A DNA stretch of 64,000 nucleotides from Phylloscopus collybita (lineage: Eukaryota > Chordata > Aves > Passeriformes > Phylloscopidae): NCBI GenBank assembly GCA_027886175.1, contig JAJNNQ010000009.1, positions 17,519,501 to 17,583,500 on the forward strand. Direction: 5' to 3'. Positions within the stretch are counted from its first letter, which is position 1, and the number at the start of each line of letters is the position of its first letter. This document shows, piece by piece, positions 35,447 through 47,327 of this stretch. The notes under the pieces are model-generated. The model worked only from the letters and a program-made list of their open reading frames with translations. It was not told the origin of the DNA and searched no databases. A program made the translations under genes and the position numbers.

Positions 35447-38400
35447 GGCCTGGCACATCTGACCCACAAAAATACACGGCTTTGGTTGACACTGGTGCCC
35501 AATGTACCCTGATGCCATCAGGGTATGTAGGAACAGAACCCATTTCTATTTCTGGGGTGACAGGAGGGTCCCAGCAGCTGACTGTAGTGGAAGCCGAAGT
35601 GAGTTTAACTGGGAATGGGTGGCAGAAACACCCCATTGTGACTGGCCCAGAGGCCCCGTGCATCCTCGGCATAGACTATCTCAGAAATGGATATTTCAAA
35701 GACCCAAAAGGATATCGTTGGGCTTTTGGAGTAGCTGCTGTAGAGACGGAAGAGATCAAACAACTGAATACCTTGCCTGGTCTCTCAGATGACCCTTCTG
35801 CTGTGGGACTGCTAAGAGTTGAAGAACAACAGGTACCAATTGCCACAGCAACAGTGCACCGTCGGCAATACCGCACTGACAGAGACTCTGTGACCCCGAT
35901 CCATGAGATGATTCGTAAACTGGAGAGCCAAGGGGTGGTCAGTAAGGCTCATTCACCTTTTAACAGCCCCATCTGGCCTGTGCGTAAGCCCAGTGGGGAA
36001 TGGAGACTGACTGTAGATTATCGTGGTCTGAATGAGGTCACGCCACCACTGAGCGCTGCTGTGCCAGACATGTTGGAGTTGCAGTATGAGCTGGAGTCCA
36101 AGGCAGCAAAGTGGTACGCGACCATTGACATTGCCAATGCCTTCTTCTCCATTCCTGTGGCAGCAGAGTGCAGACCCCAGTTTGCTTTCACCTGGAGGGG
36201 TGTGCAGTACACCTGGAATCGGCTGCCCCAGGGGTGGAAGCACAGTCCCACCATCTGCCATGGACTGATCCAGGATGCACTGGAAAAGGGTGAGGCTCCG
36301 GACCATCTACAGTACATAGATGACATCATTGTGTGGGGGAACACGGCAATGGAAGTCTTTGAGAAAGGAGAGAAGATCATCCAAATTCTCCTGGAAGCCG
36401 GTTTTGCCATCAAGAAGAGCAAAGTCAAGGGACCTGCCCAAGAGATCCAGTTCCTGGGAGTGAAGTGGCAAGATGGACGGCGTCAGATTCCCACTGAGGT
36501 CATCAATAAGATCACTGCCATGTCCCCACCAACCAACAAGAAGGAAACACAAGCTTTCCTAGGGGCCATTGGCTTTTGGAGGATGCACATCCCTGAGTAC
36601 AGTCAGATTGTGAGCCCTCTCTACCTGGTTACCCGCAAGAAGAACGATTTCCACTGGGGCCCTGAACAGCAACACGCCTTTGCCCAGATCAAGCAGGAGA
36701 TCGCTCATGCGGTAGCCCTTGGCCCAGTCAGGACGGGACCAGAGGTAAAGAACGTGCTCTACTCTGCAGCCGGGAGCCATGGTCTGTCCTGGAGCCTGTG
36801 GCAGAAGGTGCCAGGTGAGACTCGAGGCCGGCCACTGGGATTCTGGAGCCGAAGCTACAGAGGGTCTGAAGCCAACTACACTCCCACAGAGAAGGAGATC
36901 TTGGCCGCCTACGAAGGAGTTCAAGCTGCCTCAGAGGTGATTGGCACTGAAGCACAACTCCTCCTGGCACCCCGACTACCGGTGCTGGGGTGGATGTTTA
37001 AAGGAAAGGTTCCCTCCACCCACCATGCCACCGATGCTACATGGAGCAAATGGATCGCCCTCATCACTCAGCGCGCCCGTATTGGTAACCCGAATCGCCC
37101 TGGGATTTTGGAAGTAATCACCAACTGGCCAGAAGCTGAGAACTTCAGTCTCACTGACGAAGAAGAACAAGTAACCCGGGCTGAAGAAGCTCCACCATAC
37201 AACCAACTGCCAGCAGAAGAAACACGCTACGCTCTTTTCACTGATGGTTCCTGTCGCATCGTAGGGATGAACCGGAAGTGGAAAGCAGCCGTATGGAGCC
37301 CCACAAGACAAGTTGCACACGCCACTGAAGGAGAAGGTGGGTCAAGCCAGCTTGCTGAACTCAAAGCTGTTCAATTGGCCCTGGACATTGCTGAAAGAGA
37401 GAAGTGGCCGAAGCTCTACCTCTACACTGATTCGTGGATGGTGGCTAATGCTCTGTGGGGCTGGCTGGAAAGGTGGAAAAAAGCCAACTGGCAGCGTAGG
37501 GGAAAACCAATCTGGGCTGCTGATGAGTGGAAGGACATTGCCATCAGGGTAGGGAAACTACCTGTGAAAGTCCGTCATGTGGATGCCCATGTCCCCAAGA
37601 GTCGGGCTAATGAGGAGCACCGGAACAACGAGCAAGTAGATCAAGCTGCGAGGATAAAGGTATCCAAGGTAGACTTGGATTGGCAACACAAGGGAGAGTT
37701 GTTCCTAGCTCGGTGGGCCCATGATGCTTCAGGTCATCAGGGCAGAGATGCCACCTATAAGTGGGCACGAGACCGAGGGGTGGATCTAACCATGAACAGT
37801 ATTTCACAGGTTATCCACGACTGTGAGACGTGTGCTGCCATCAAGCAGGCCAAGCGGGTGAAGCCCCTCTGGTACGGTGGACGGTGGTCCAAGTACAAGT
37901 ATGGGGAGGCCTGGCAGATTGATTACATCACACTGCCCCAAACCCGCCAAGGCAAGCGCTACGTGCTGACCATGGTGGAAGCCACCACTGGGTGGCTGGA
38001 GACCTATCCTGTGCCTCATGCCACCGCCCGGAACACCATCCTGGGCCTGGAAAAACAAGTCCTGTGGAGACATGGCACCCCTGAGAGAATTGAGTCGGAC
38101 AACGGGACTCATTTCAAGAACAGCCTCATAAACACCTGGGCTAAGGAACACGGCATTGAATGGATATATCACATCCCTTATCATGCACCAGCTGCCGGGA
38201 AAGTTGAACGGTGCAATGGACTGCTTAAGACCACCCTGAAAGCACTTGGCGGGGGGACCTTCAGAAATTGGGAAGTGAACTTAGCAAAGGCCACCTGGAT
38301 GGTCAACACCCGAGGGTCTATTAATCGAGCTGGTCCTGCCCAGTCTACCCCTTTGCACACAGTGGATGGAGACAAAGTCCCTGTAGTACATATGAGAGGT

Positions 38401-38562
38401 ATCTTGGGAAAGACTGTTTGGGTAAACCCCACCTTGGGCAAAGGTGAACCCACCCGTGGGATTGTTTTTGCTCAAGGACCTGGTAACACTTGGTGGGTAA
38501 TGCAGAAAGATGGGAAAACCAGTTGTGTACCACAGGAAAACCTAATCCTAAGTGAGAACTGA
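35380..38562 (+). CDS. pol: Pol polyprotein: protease, reverse transcriptase, RNase H, integrase
   Basis: 1,060 codons in the gag frame, directly after the gag UAG and presumably made by readthrough. Numbering starts at 35380. Protease: VDTGAQ with D37 and ILGID at 95-99. Reverse transcriptase: catalytic D250 (TIDIANAFF), LPQG 282-285, YIDD 312-315. RNase H: D622, E660, D684, D754. Integrase: zinc-binding H781, H786, C815, C818, and core D848, D907, E943 (D,D-35-E). All key residues are present with no frameshift or inner stop, so the enzyme set could be functional. A C-terminal integrase domain follows to 38562; no dUTPase follows. No ATG stands near the 5' end (a GTG is at 35434), which supports synthesis as a Gag-Pol fusion. 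Confidence 0.95.
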   Translation, partial: RGPASSQVEERDNRIYWTVWIRWPGTSDPQKYTALVDTGAQCTLMPSGYVGTEPISISGVTGGSQQLTVVEAEVSLTGNGWQKHPIVTGPEAPCILGIDYLRNGYFKDPKGYRWAFGVAAVETEEIKQLNTLPGLSDDPSAVGLLRVEEQQVPIATATVHRRQYRTDRDSVTPIHEMIRKLESQGVVSKAHSPFNSPIWPVRKPSGEWRLTVDYRGLNEVTPPLSAAVPDMLELQYELESKAAKWYATIDIANAFFSIPVAAECRPQFAFTWRGVQYTWNRLPQGWKHSPTICHGLIQDALEKGEAPDHLQYIDDIIVWGNTAMEVFEKGEKIIQILLEAGFAIKKSKVKGPAQEIQFLGVKWQDGRRQIPTEVINKITAMSPPTNKKETQAFLGAIGFWRMHIPEYSQIVSPLYLVTRKKNDFHWGPEQQHAFAQIKQEIAHAVALGPVRTGPEVKNVLYSAAGSHGLSWSLWQKVPGETRGRPLGFWSRSYRGSEANYTPTEKEILAAYEGVQAASEVIGTEAQLLLAPRLPVLGWMFKGKVPSTHHATDATWSKWIALITQRARIGNPNRPGILEVITNWPEAENFSLTDEEEQVTRAEEAPPYNQLPAEETRYALFTDGSCRIVGMNRKWKAAVWSPTRQVAHATEGEGGSSQLAELKAVQLALDIAEREKWPKLYLYTDSWMVANALWGWLERWKKANWQRRGKPIWAADEWKDIAIRVGKLPVKVRHVDAHVPKSRANEEHRNNEQVDQAARIKVSKVDLDWQHKGELFLARWAHDASGHQGRDATYKWARDRGVDLTMNSISQVIHDCETCAAIKQAKRVKPLWYGGRWSKYKYGEAWQIDYITLPQTRQGKRYVLTMVEATTGWLETYPVPHATARNTILGLEKQVLWRHGTPERIESDNGTHFKNSLINTWAKEHGIEWIYHIPYHAPAAGKVERCNGLLKTTLKALGGGTFRNWEVNLAKATWMVNTRGSINRAGPAQSTPLHTVDGDKVPVVHMRGILGKTVWVNPTLGKGEPTRGIVFAQGPGNTWWVMQKDGKTSCVPQENLILSEN

Positions 38563-38622
38563 GTGTGAGGGTTCATTCTGTATAGTGGAGTTTATTAATT
38601 TAGGTATGATACAGATGGTAAT

Positions 38623-38640
38623 AGAATAAGGGGTGGATAA
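38623..38640 (+). other. Candidate polypurine tract
   Basis: AGAATAAGGGGTGGATAA ends at the 3' LTR. It is purine-rich but interrupted by three T, so it is a weak tract for priming plus-strand DNA. It is the only candidate in the 78 bp between pol and the LTR. Confidence 0.45.
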
Positions 38641-39380
38641 TGTTCTGGGTTGTGGAGCCGGGTTTTGTATATTCTATTTACATCTGTTTTGAGGCCTGAT
38701 GACCCACCTTGATAGGCCATTGTTACCTTCCCCAGCCTGTGCGGTGCATTTGCATTTCTATACATCTCATGCCCTGGCGGTGGGGGGGTGGGGGGGAGGG
38801 GGGGGTGGCCGGGGGTTGGCGGTTCGGCCCTGCTGCAGGAGTGGTTCGGCCCTGCTGCAGGAGTGGTTCGGCCCTGCTGCAGGAGTGGTTCGCCCCTGTT
38901 GCAGGAGCGGTGTGCGCGGCGCTTCCTTCGCGGCGGTGTGGCAAGAGTTTTTTTTGTCTCCTGTGCTCGCCATCCTGTCTCCCTCCTGGCCGTCCCTGAA
39001 CCGGTTTCTTCGCAGAATCATCTCTGCTCCAACAGGATCACGTCTGCCACTCCAGAAGTGTTTGGACTGTTTACGTTTGGACTGTTATCAACATCCTGAA
39101 TTACAGGGTCAGATTGAAACTCTGACTTTGTCAGGCTTTTCTTCTAAAATTATTGTTTATTTGTTTATTTGTTTGTTTGGTTGGGTGGTTTTGTTTCCTA
39201 TCCCATTTGTATTGTTAATACCTCCTAGTAAAAAAAAACTGTTATTCCTATTCCCAACATCTTTGCCTGAAAGCCCTTGATTGCAAAATTATAATTCGTC
39301 GGGGTGCGAGGGGTTGGTATTCTCCATCCTAGGGGAACCTCAGTTTCCCTGGCAGATACCTGTCTTTCCAAACCAAGACA
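38641..39380 (+). repeat. 3' LTR of the ERV
   Basis: A 740-bp copy of the 5' LTR at a constant offset of 5,852 bp, with four substitutions (38788, 38789, 38908, 38911) and no indels, about 99.5% identity. It provides the RNA 3' end; the variant AGTAAA is at 39227. The same octamer lies at 38748 and the four tandem repeats at 38821-38908. Confidence 0.96.
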
Positions 39381-39385
39381 AATGT
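39381..39385. repeat. 3' target-site duplication of the ERV
   Basis: AATGT directly after the 3' LTR, identical to the five bases before the 5' LTR. Confidence 0.9.
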
Positions 39386-40559
39386 GGATAATTTTTGTAC
39401 AGAAAAATTATATGGACTAGAAGGAGTCAGTGAAAAGAAGTCTTTCTGTATTAAAAAGATGTTCACTAATATTTCCTAAGAGCTTTGGTTTATTCACAAA
39501 AAAATCCATACACAGGCAAGTAGAAAACAATGGGCTTCACATAAAAAGTGTTTTGAATGCTGCCATGGAAAGAAATCGGCCTTATTAAAACTTGACAGAT
39601 GAAGTCACACGTATTTTCAACTGTCTGTGATGATCTAGATTGTGAACATGGTGTTTTGCTTTGCATTCTAATAAAAGTTAGCTACCAAAAATACTTATCA
39701 ATTTTTCCAGTGTTTAGAAATAAAAGTCACTTTCCTGAACTTTCATTAAAATTATCAGTTTTATTAAAACATCGTATGAAAGTCAAACCCTGCTTAACAG
39801 GTTACTTGAATCTCTGGTGTTTTTTGTGACTTAACAAACTTGATCTAGTAGAGCAAGAAAAAAGTGCTCTCTGTTTATAATACAGCTGAAAAAAAATTAG
39901 CTTTATGCATAAGCTTCAACTCCATGTTGAAAGACAAAATATCTTTGAAACTGCTTTGGAGCATCTAAAACCTTTCAAATGTGGCTGAAAAATATTGGCA
40001 CTCTACAGTTATGTAAAAAGCTGAAGCAAATATTTGACTGTCACTTTCATTAGTGTAATGAATCACAGAATGACTGGTTATGAAAACCATTTTCAAAATC
40101 TTGGAATTTTGATTACAATTTAGAAGCTAAGAAAAAAGTTCAAAGACAGCATGATGGTGAATAGCATTGGAATTTATGTAGGGATCTCTTGTTTTACTAT
40201 GGTTAGAAAAAACCAAAACACTCTTGCCAGAGGTCAGCAAATAAGACCAGAGTAACTTTCATGTCAATCTCACTTTATAGTCATTAGTTCACTGTTTCAG
40301 CCTTACTAGCAATGGAAGTGAAATATTGATATAGCCTGGAGGAAACACTGCTGGAGATAGACATTGATACCTTCAAACCTTCACTCACTTTGAATTTCAA
40401 GCCTCTCATTAGAACTGATATATAGATATAATGGTAGACATGTGGAATCAAAACTTTTATTTAACGTTTTGTTGTCCTATCAAATATCTTATCAACAGAT
40501 TTAAGCATTTTTGACCCATGTGAAATATTTTTTGGACATATATAGTAAGAACATCTTGT
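39386..40559. other. Gene-free AT-rich DNA right of the ERV
   Basis: No ORF above 76 codons and no named repeat. Confidence 0.55.
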
Positions 40560-40885
40560 CATTTAGGCAGGCTATTCTCTGTATACTGTCTGTGGACAAG
40601 GAAGTACTTCCTTTAAAATATCTGAAGGCTGTTATCTGTTTTTTATCAAACCTTTCAAGAGTGAATTAAGGCAGTTTTTTGGGTTTGTGTTTGCTTTGTG
40701 GATTGATTTTCAAAGCTTCTAAATATTTCTGTCACTGTATTCTGGATTCAAATTTTGTCTACAGTTTTTCTTATAGTTCAGTGACCAAAAAAGCAGCATT
40801 CCAACTGAAACCTCACCAGTGCCAAGTAGAGCAGAATAATTACCATCTGCATCCTACATTTTACACCTCTGTCAAATCCCACTAA
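40560..40885 (-). mobile_element. Old CR1 LINE fragment, minus strand
   Basis: TGAAGGCTGTTATCTG near the left, and CCTCACCAGTGCCAAGTAGA with GCAGAATAATTACCATCTG on the right, match reversed CR1 sequence of an older subfamily. Strongly diverged. Confidence 0.65.
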
Positions 40886-43181
40886 AATGACTCTTGCCCT
40901 AAGTCACTATACAGGTGACGCAGATTCAAAGAGCAATTTTCCACATCCTTCCTCAGTCTTTTTTCAGTACATATGTCATACAAAATATTTCAGTTTCGCT
41001 ATCTTTGTCTGTGATTTTTTCCTGGACTGTGCTAATAGTTTTATTTTTATCTCTATTTTGCTTCATTTTATTGATTTCTCGAGTTTTTTAGCATTTCAAA
41101 TTCTATTTCTTTTGCTTAGTATGAGAGAAAGACAGGTCATTAAATACATGCTCTTTTAATTGGATTCATCCTTCTTAAAAGTCACATTAAAATTATGAAA
41201 GGAAATATTGCAAGCTTACACTGTAAAACAACAAGAGTGATGTTAAGCACACTGTATTACTAACCTTCTGCAAGGATTCCTATGGAAATCCCTAATGATT
41301 TATAAGTACATTCACAGTCCCTTTGGTTTATGCTTGCTGAGTGCACTCAAAGTATAACCTATTTTCATAATCCCTGCTTCACACACTCTTTGAGGATTTG
41401 CAAACTCTTGCAAGATTGTAGAATCCATTGCATTTCTTCCATCTATTGTCAATACACTATGTTGGCAATCACTGTAAATCTTTTTTCCTTTTAAACTCTG
41501 ACCTGTAATGTTGAAAGTCTTTTGTTTAAGGGTAGCCTTCTCTTCATATTGTCAGACTCCTGTTCACTCTCCAGCCTGGCCTGATTCTGCACTTATTGAG
41601 GCTGGAGCACATTTTTGCCAATACTCTCCTTCTTCTTAATTATCTTTTCTTGACCTTTTCCCTTACTGACCTGGTATCTCAGTGAATCAGTCATTAAGAT
41701 CAATGTTGTAAGATAAACCTGTATATAATTTTCTAGTTATTCACAAGATATTTTAAACATTAACTTTCCTTCTTCTCAGGTGGTTAAACATGCTTCTGCC
41801 TTATACTTATTTTTGGGTTGGCTTACAGTTTAACTTCTGTCTCATGCTATTGCTGCTACTGTTGTCTGTGTAAGCTGATTGAAAATAAGTGGAAAGTTAG
41901 TGCTGCAGAAAAAATCATTCTCAAAAATAAGGCTGTATGCTGCACATTTTCCTTTTAATGGCATTTGTTTCTTCCAGAACATTATACTGAGGGTAAAATT
42001 CTCTAATATGTGGAAAAAGTCTGGTCCTCTGTCCATCTAGTTTTGATATACAAGTGAAGTCATACAGAGGTGTTCAGGAATATTTCTTCATAGCAAATGG
42101 AGCAAGTATACTGTACAGAGTTACTTTATGTGCTCCTTTATATCCTCCTTGCTGGGGTGCCATGATTTTTTTGGATTTTTTTTTAATTTCCAACTTTCAA
42201 GGTAAGTGGACATAATGATTTGGTTCTTGAAATGGAGGAGAAATTTTCTTTCATTGTAGAACAGCAAAAAGTTTTTTGCAATAAAATTAGAAATCTTGAT
42301 GAAAGGTAACAGATTGCTATTCACAGACTGCCATTGCAGCTGTCACCATTATCCCCTGTTGGGCCAAATATACCATGAGTTAAACCAACGCTTGAATTAA
42401 GCCAAAAAAATCCTGGTTTGTGTAGTTGGCTGCCTACTTCTGGTCTATATGTTTACTTTTGCTTTCATCAGATGGAATGAGTAGGAAGTTCCACATTGTT
42501 ATGAGAAAATTATATCTTCCCTTTCAGTTGAATTTAAATGGCCACACCTGGCACACTTCCTAATATATATTTTCTTCATTGTGATTTTTCCTATGTCCTT
42601 CAAGGATGTTTCCCACTTCAATATTAAAACTATTTTTTTACACACACTGAGTAGGTTTAAGTCTTTCCTATAAACAAAGATTCCCTTGAAGGGTGATATT
42701 ACAGTTAATAAATTGCTCTTACTCAAGTAATGCAGTTGTTTTATGTCTTGTCTGAGCTACCTTACTATTTACACAGTCAGATTACAATCAATGTAAATGG
42801 TAAAGATCTTCTGAAAATCCACAATCTCTGGGCATTCAAAAAGAAAACAAACAGTAGAGTAACATTAAACTTGCCTTTTTTACCCCCTTTCATATGCAAA
42901 TTACTCCTTCTCTGGGTACATAGTAATAAATCTTTTTTCTGATATTGTATGTTTCATTCTGTCTCATGCTATAGCTACCTAGCAGATAGACTGAAGTCTG
43001 TGCTGATCAAAGACAAGGCATGAAAACTCAGTAAAAATTTGAATCAAAAAAGGATTTGAATACAATTAGGTTAAAGACTTTCCTTACTAAAATATAACAA
43101 CGAAGTAGAAGTAATTTTAATTAAATCTTTGCCTTCTGGCTTCCTAAATGCAATTCAGAAATGACTTTCTGACTTTTACAT
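40886..43181. other. Gene-free AT-rich DNA
   Basis: No ORF above 90 codons and no named repeat. Confidence 0.55.
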
Positions 43182-43605
43182 TTGTTGTGATTTAGGAATT
43201 CCCTGATTCAGTGCTCCCACTACTTTCCAAATCACATGCTGCTCCCTCCCCACCCTCCCTTTCCCTTCCCCTCCCTGCTGCAGTGCATTGGAAAGGAGAG
43301 TTGGAGGCACAAAAGACAGAGATCATAGGCTGAGATAAAACAATTTACTGGAGACATTGAGATAAGAAAACAAACAGCAACAGCAACAATATAAATAACA
43401 AAGTTGTACAAAACAGGGAGTGAGGTGCTTGACCCAGCTGCCACCATACCACCCAAACCAATGTTACCGCACTGCTCTGTCTGCCACTCTTGCTTGACTG
43501 GAAGAAACTCCTTCTCCTTGGAAGTGAAGATTCCCTTTTCCACTGCCCCAGCAATGATGTGAGATGATATAGAATAACATCTGGGCCTCAGCTAAGCTTG
43601 CTCCC
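43182..43605 (-). mobile_element. LTR relic of an avian ERV, minus strand
   Basis: Starts TGTTGTGATTTAGG, like reversed LTR 3' ends in this window. It then has a C-rich block, GGCTGAGATAAAACAATTTA (reverse of the poly(A) region), and near the right end CAATGATGTGAGATGATATA, which resembles the LTR's reversed TATA-upstream motif. Boundaries approximate. Confidence 0.55.
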
Positions 43606-44729
43606 ACCTACTGAAAAAATTAACCTCGTTGTAGCTGTAACCATAAGTATCCACTTAACCTCGCTGACACATATAAACAGAGCTGTAGCTGAAATACTCC
43701 TTTTCCTTTTCTTCACATGCATGAAATTCATACCTGTGCATTTTGGCTTTTGTTTCTACTGATCACTTTTCTTGTAAAACAATTCTGATGAAACACAGTA
43801 GAAGACAATTTTTAAGAAAGTAAGCTCCAGGTCATGTAACCACATCAAAGCTGCCATGTTGCAGATTATTGTTCTTGTGATAAAACTCAACATTTCTAGG
43901 AGGATACAACTTTCAAGTGCCTGATGCTCATGAAGACACTTAATATGTGATGCCACATGTCAAATCTCAGTCTAACACTTCCACTCTGTGGTATTCTGCA
44001 AGGAGGCTCACGACAAATTGAAGAAATCAAAACATAAAGAGGCAAGAACAGCCTTGTGAAGAGCATAGTTCTGTTGCATACCAGAATAAAAAAGAAGAAT
44101 GTCATTGCAAGGGTATCAGACTCCTAAAAAAATACTTAAACTCACCATTTTATGTTAAATGCTAAGTAGCCTTTCTTTTAATGAGTATTATAATTATTGC
44201 AAATGCCAATAGCGATTATGAATATACACACTAACCAGAACACACAGAAAAAGAGCTGAATGTTGTAGCTATTCTGAGAAATAACATGAAAACCTTTTAA
44301 ATGACACATAAAATTTCAAGTTCATTTTTCTTTTGCTGAATGCTTTACACAGAAGTAAATTTGAACATATTTGAACAACCTGCATAATTAAAATTATAAC
44401 ACCATTAGCATGTTCTGGAGAAAAAGTGCATCTTACAAGGAGGTAAAGCAAATTACCTCAAATGTATCACCTTGAACTAAAATTACCTCAAACCTAAATT
44501 AATTTTGAGTCATATTTGAAGGCTGTCTCAACATGAATTTATGACAAAGTTCCTTTGCAAATAATAAATTGCATATTCATCATATACTTGAATTTATTTT
44601 TGCCAAATTTGTACATTTGGTTATGGTTTGGAGACTTGTAGGATGGATACACTGGACATGAGATATATTTTTTTCTCTTTGAAGAGATATTCATCTGTTG
44701 CTGTTGGACACAATAAATGAGAGGCAGGG

Positions 44730-45010
44730 AGTGATAGTTTCTCACAGAAAGGCTGCAGTGGACTCCTTGGGGAGGAGCCCCATGTTTATTTCTCGGGCTT
44801 CTTTTATACTTTTACAGATGTGCCCACCTTAGAGGTGGGACCTTTGGGAACCATTGGTCAGTTCCAGAGACCACCACGCGAAATCCCTCCTCTGGCAAAG
44901 TATGTGCAAAACAAGGTAGTTTACATTATGTGACCTTGTGTACCAGGAGAGTGCCTGGGAACAGAATTTCCCAAAACCAAAACATGGTAGGCACGAAGCG
45001 TGGCAACATT
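44730..45010 (-). mobile_element. Possible LTR relic, minus strand, with TATA and poly(A) signal
   Basis: On the minus strand GTATAAAAG (44809-44801) is followed by AATAAA (44790-44785) and a GC-richer stretch, as in compact LTRs. No matching second copy or TG...CA ends are clear. Confidence 0.4.
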
Positions 45011-46844
45011 CATCCAAACAAAATAAGATTTATAGCTTGCCTATTTTATTTTAACGTACTATGTTTTTTGCAGAGAGTTTTGAGTAAAATTTTTTGTGTG
45101 TGTGTGTATTTCATCACAGTCCATACTTTAACTGGAAGTCTGTAAGCCAGCACAGAAGTCCTTCAGGGAATTTTTCAGAGTTCTTCCCTACAGTTAGGCC
45201 AGATGTTTTCACAACATGGTTTTCTTATTTCATCTTTCCATCTCAGCTTCTTACAGTATTTGGGGAATCTGTGTGTTAGAATCTTCTTCCCAAACATTTT
45301 CTAACATTTAATAACCTAAAAATCTCATGTCACTAGTGTAAATATATAAAATCATTAAAGGAGTTATTACAAAAAATATGCTTCCTGAGGAGCTGTGCCG
45401 AAAAACAGTATCTGAGTGCCCTGCATAAATACTGCTTTTATAAGTGAACCATAGTAATTTCTCATAAATTTACTCAATGTTTGGAGATTAGAGACATATG
45501 ATAAAATCTATTAAAATATTGATTTATCAGTTCAAAGATGATGTACTAATAAAAATACAGAACACTAAATTGTAGATTGAGATGTAGATGCTAGTATTTA
45601 ATAGACGTAATGCAAATCCCTGGCAAAAAACTGTTGCAGCTTGGTTTAAAGAGCCATTTAGGCTCAGGCCTATTTAAAAATGGCCAGAAATAAAGGCTCA
45701 GTGAAGAGGGCAAGATAAAGCAGTAGGTGTTTATTTCCCAATTATTTAGTTATGTTAATGTGAAAAAAGTCTGAAGAATATGCCTGATATATATAGTGAC
45801 TCAGTCCCATTGAAATACTTGGGTTGTTAGGTTCCAGAATATTTTGTGAGTGAATGTTTTCATTTCCAATCAGTTTTAAAATTTAGATCTTAAGAACTTT
45901 TATTCAGATTCTGCCCAATATTTGAGATGCATAAAATGTCTGGAACTGGAGACCATCAGTGAGTTCTCCACCATGCTCACTGCTTGCCTAAAGAGGGCAT
46001 TAACAACAATGAGAGGTGAGATTACCCCAGTTACTGCAAGTTTCTTTGGTAATGGCAGATTAAGCAAAGACTTCTTTTTTGCTTGCTTGGACTGCTCCAG
46101 TCAGCTTTATAGGAAAGTCATAATGGGATCACAACACAGAAGACAAAATAAAGTAAAAAACTAAAATCTTCCCACCTCCTCAATTTTTAGGATGTTTTCA
46201 CTGGATATAGGAGTCCCAGGTTCAAGTACAATTCAGTGTTTAAATCTCAATTTTTTAGTATTTTTTAAGAAAAATTCCTATAATATTTTTCTTATTGAAG
46301 TCTTCAATAAAATGGCTAAGAAGACATTTTATATATGTCTGCTGTCAAAATTTGTTAACATATAGTCCTGCATCCAAAATAAAAGTTGTTATTACTGTAC
46401 CTACAGAACATCTAGCAACCAGTGAAAAAATTAAGAGCAAACATAGGTGTTGTTTTCAGACGAAGATCCAGCATGACATGGTGTAGTCTTAGTAACTGTA
46501 TTTTGAAAGTGCCTGTTTTTTGTCCACATGTATTTACATGACTTTCAGGATATCCTGGACTGCTGATTACAGAAAGTGAGTGTGAGTTCTGTATATTCTC
46601 TTCGATAAAGCATGCTGTGCAGTGCTTCAGCCTGCTCTCCTGGTGCCATCTTCATTTCCAGCATGCATGAATGCTCAGTTTTAGTGTAGTCCAAAAATGG
46701 AGTAAACTGTGTTCAAAACTGAAATGATCTGATGAATTTTAGTATAGAAAACTGTTATCCTATACAAAATGTCCATGTATTAATAAAAAATACTTTTCTA
46801 GGACAGATTTTGTTTTTTGGAAGACATAATTCATAAAAATAGTT
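45011..46844. other. Gene-free AT-rich DNA
   Basis: No ORF above 80 codons; a short (GT)n near 45095. Confidence 0.55.
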
Positions 46845-46926
46845 TGTGTTCAGCAGAAATCCAAAACATAGCCCCATACTTGCCACTGCGAAGGAAATTA
46901 ACTCTATCCCAGCTGACACCAGTACA
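46845..46926 (-). mobile_element. LTR 5'-end fragment, minus strand
   Basis: Reads TGTTCAGCAGAAATCCAAAA, then CATAGCCCCATACTTGCCAC, ending CTGACACCAGTACA. This parallels 21300-21379 in the solo LTR, so it is the first about 80 bp of a related LTR, reversed. Confidence 0.75.
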
Positions 46927-47167
46927 GTCATTTTCCGAATTCACAGATAAAACTCTTTGTCATCCCTGATATTCATATACAAGCCAAGAAAAATGAAATT
47001 CTTGGAGGAGTGAGATTCTTGAATGAGGTGGGTTTCTAAATGTCCTTCAGTATTTAAACAAGTATCTAAATAACTGTCAGCATATATTTTGTTTAAGCAA
47101 ATATGTAAACAATTGATAGAAAAAAAAAATTAAGAAGATTTTCAGTGTTGCTAGAAAACTCTTTTGG

Positions 47168-47327
47168 TTTTAAAGTAGCTCACAATCTCATCATGGTGTT
47201 GAAGTGAAAACTTGCATCCAGTTATTGCCGTCCTTGATACTGCTCCCCATTCCATGATCTCATTCTTATTCTTTTTTTTTTTTCATTCTTTAATCCCAGC
47301 AGCACTTTGTCTTGTTTCCAATTATTT
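47168..47327 (-). repeat. 160-bp repeat, left copy of an inverted pair
   Basis: Its reverse complement aligns over all 160 bases, without gaps, to 50301-50460 with seven mismatches (about 95.6%). Similarity stops sharply on both sides. It contains a run of 12 T and CCCAGCAGCACTTTGTCTTG. Family unknown. Confidence 0.9.

Larger units (their letters stand above)
32789..39380 (+). mobile_element. Complete young endogenous retrovirus, env-less, ERV-L/spuma-like pol
   Basis: A 6,592-bp provirus, LTR-gag-pol-LTR. The two LTRs are each 740 bp and line up without gaps, with four substitutions. A PBS follows the 5' LTR, and gag (586 codons) and pol (1,060 codons) are uninterrupted except for the single UAG between them. 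Only 78 bp separate the pol stop from the 3' LTR, so there is no room for env, and no dUTPase domain is seen. The GC-richer coding body contrasts with AT-rich flanks. Family assignment is inference: the integrase/RT style, missing env, 5-bp target duplication and capsid-like block suggest class III, while same-frame gag-UAG-pol is more like gammaretroviruses. It probably spreads inside germ cells, as env-less ERVs do. Confidence 0.97.

Noticed and set aside
33861..38533. Minus-strand and off-frame ORFs across gag and pol
   Set aside because: They overlap intact gag and pol with better evidence, and carry no domains.
46215..46245. GGTTCAAGTACAATTC resembling a tRNA B box
   Set aside because: No matching A box, no acceptor stem; not a tRNA.
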